DNA of 64,000 nt from an uncultured Collinsella sp. (GTDB taxonomy: Bacteria > Actinomycetota > Coriobacteriia > Coriobacteriales > Coriobacteriaceae). The notes beneath the pieces are model-generated. The model was not told the origin of the DNA. It did not search any database and saw only the letters and a list, made by a program, of their open reading frames with translations. Positions 62,441 through 64,000 of this stretch are shown here, piece by piece. The stretch spans positions 1-64,000 of the forward strand of contig CAUCQW010000008.1 of the NCBI GenBank assembly GCA_958445065.1, read 5' to 3'. Every line of letters begins with the position of its first letter. Position 1 is the stretch's first letter. The position numbers were made by a program, and so were the translations under genes.

Positions 62441-64000
62441 ATGTCCGTTGAGGTCATGAGGACTGTGATCGACGCTGCCGAGGGCCGCGTGCCCGTCGAC
62501 ACGCTGTTTACCAATGCGCAGATCATCGACGTGTATGGCCAGCGCGTGGCGCCCGGTAGCGTTGCCGTCAAGGACGGTGTGATCGTCGGCGTGCTCTACG
62601 ATGGTCGCGACGATGCCGCTGGCACCTACGAGGCAACTGAGGTCATCGACTGCCAGGGTCGCTATCTCGCTCCCGGTTTTATTGACGGGCATCTGCATAT
62701 CGAGTCTTCGAACATCCGTCCCGCCGAGTATGCGCGCATGGCCGCGACGCGCGGTACCACCACCGCCATTGCCGACAGCCACGAGATTGCCAATGTTGCC
62801 GGTCTCGACGGCTTGCGCTTTATGATTGAGGATGGCCGCCGCGCACCCATCTCCATCAAGTACATGATGCCTTCGTGCGTGCCCGCGCTGCCCGATGAGC
62901 AGGCCGGTGCCGTTATTTCGGCTGCCGATATGCAGGCGTTTTTTGCCGAGCATCCGGGCGATGTCTTTGGTCTGGGCGAGATGATGAACCTGCCGGGCGT
63001 CTTTATGGCCGACCCCGAGACCTGTGCTCGCATTGATGCTGCCAACCAGACGCCGTCCAGGCAGGTTGACGGCCATGCGCCGCTCGTTGCCGGTAAGGAC
63101 CTCAACGCCTATGCCGCAGCGGGCATTATCGCCGACCACGAGTCGACGATTCCCGAGGAGGCGCTCGACAAGCTGTCTCGCGGCATGTACGTGATGCTGC
63201 GCGAAGGTACGTGCAGCCATGACCTGGCCAACCTGTCTCCGATGCTGCTGGAGAATCCTGCCCGTGCCCGCCGCTGCTGCTTTGCGACCGACGACCGCGC
63301 TCCTTCCGATGCGCTTGCGACCGGCATGATCGACAACGCCTGCCGCGTGGCTATCGAGGCCGGCATCGACCCGGTGGTCGCCATCTCTATGGCGTCCCTT
63401 TCCACGGCTGAGGCATTTGGCCTGGACCACGGCTGTCGCGACCCGCATGAGCTCCGTGGCGCGATCGCCCCGGGCAAACGCGCCGACCTGCTGTTGCTCG
63501 ATGACCTGACGTTTGCCAAGGCTCCGCATCGTGTCTATGCCGCCGGTGCTCTGGTGGCGCAGGACGGCACCTTTGTGGGCGAGATTGCACCCGAGATGGC
63601 CGAGGTTGCGGCCCTTGCCGATGAGCTGCGCGCTTCCGTTAAACTGCCGAAGCTATCGCTCGACGTGTTCGACTATGCCTTTAAGCCGGGCGAGGCCGTG
63701 ATCGACGTGGTGCCGGGTAAGGCCATCACGGGTATGGCTCGCCCCGAGAGTGCCGAGGGCCTGCGCCGCATTATGCTGATCGAGCGCCACGGCCGCGGCG
63801 TGTCGCTGCAGGCCGAGGGCGCCGATGGCGACGGCCCCGCTGGCCTGGGCCTGGTCGGCAAGCATATCGGTCGCGGCTGGGTGCGCGGCTTTACCATCAC
63901 GGGCGGTGCCATCGCCTCGACGATCGGCCACGACTCGCACAACGTGTGCGTGGTGGGCGACAGCGCGGCTGATATGATGGCTGCCGTCGAGGCCGTGGGC
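62441..64000 (+). CDS. ade: Adenine deaminase (3' end outside the window)
   Basis: The visible 520 codons match Ade/YicP-type adenine deaminase. It has the metal site GHLHIESS near residue 84, ADSHEIANV near 113, VDGHAP near 208, a middle HE pair (DHEST near 230) and TDDRAPSD near 282. A C-terminal domain has begun (RGWVRGFTITGGAIASTIGHDSHN). It converts adenine to hypoxanthine and ammonia. The frame is open to the last base. Homologues have about 570-590 residues, so 50-70 are missing. AAAGGAG precedes the ATG. It adds a purine entry step to the genome, though it is separated from the purine locus by 19 kb. Confidence 0.93.
   Translation, partial: MSVEVMRTVIDAAEGRVPVDTLFTNAQIIDVYGQRVAPGSVAVKDGVIVGVLYDGRDDAAGTYEATEVIDCQGRYLAPGFIDGHLHIESSNIRPAEYARMAATRGTTTAIADSHEIANVAGLDGLRFMIEDGRRAPISIKYMMPSCVPALPDEQAGAVISAADMQAFFAEHPGDVFGLGEMMNLPGVFMADPETCARIDAANQTPSRQVDGHAPLVAGKDLNAYAAAGIIADHESTIPEEALDKLSRGMYVMLREGTCSHDLANLSPMLLENPARARRCCFATDDRAPSDALATGMIDNACRVAIEAGIDPVVAISMASLSTAEAFGLDHGCRDPHELRGAIAPGKRADLLLLDDLTFAKAPHRVYAAGALVAQDGTFVGEIAPEMAEVAALADELRASVKLPKLSLDVFDYAFKPGEAVIDVVPGKAITGMARPESAEGLRRIMLIERHGRGVSLQAEGADGDGPAGLGLVGKHIGRGWVRGFTITGGAIASTIGHDSHNVCVVGDSAADMMAAVEAVG

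Noticed and set aside
1..64000. tRNA or rRNA genes
   Set aside because: I looked for TTCGA-type T-loops with matching acceptor stems and rRNA-like conserved blocks and saw none.

Overview
This is a G+C-rich window, probably chromosome of a Collinsella-like member of the Coriobacteriia (Actinomycetota). I infer this from gene order, codon bias, a zinc-type S14 protein, and a selenium-dependent molybdenum-hydroxylase set typical of gut anaerobes. No taxonomic marker was compared directly. I found no tRNA, rRNA or CRISPR.

Layout. 1-3.2 kb: a degV remnant, an oxidoreductase/DeoR pair and a 382-bp palindromic composite element. 3.2-7.1 kb: an RluA/U32 pair and ridA. 7.1-17.6 kb: first half of an anaerobic purine (urate/xanthine) catabolic locus: YheO-like regulator, NCS2 permease, ssnA, ygfK, a polyferredoxin and a fused molybdenum hydroxylase. 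17.6-32.2 kb: a defence-type island with three arrays of inverted half-sites at 62-bp period, an AbiEi-like protein, an ATPase-nuclease, a candidate type I toxin-antitoxin locus, an exonuclease, a complete type I restriction-modification operon with an extra Zn-finger-like gene, and a GmrSD-type DUF262 protein. 32.3-43.4 kb: second half of the purine locus: a paralogous YheO-like regulator, ygeX, ygeY, ygeW, mocA, hyuA, yqeC, yqeB and xdhC. 43.7-54.5 kb: the distal spc/alpha ribosomal operons from rplE to rplQ with secY, adk, map and infA, then truA. 54.6-64 kb: a glycosyltransferase, argR, a class A PBP, a second U32 protein, tyrS and a truncated adenine deaminase.

How the parts work together. 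The permease imports a purine. The molybdenum hydroxylase, matured by MocA, YqeB, YqeC and XdhC, acts on it with YgfK and the ferredoxin as likely electron partners. SsnA and HyuA are amidohydrolases, YgeY is an M20 hydrolase, YgeW a carbamoyltransferase and YgeX a diaminopropionate lyase. RidA can clear the aminoacrylate that YgeX-type enzymes release. The halves are about 17 kb apart, each with a divergent paralogous regulator, and the defence island lies between them. The ribosomal cluster starts at rplE directly after this locus, so its usual upstream part is elsewhere.

The most unusual items are the 62-bp-period arrays, the convergent hydrophobic-peptide/antisense-RNA locus at 21.4 kb, the composite palindromic element at 2.8-3.2 kb and the unrecognised gene inside the restriction operon.
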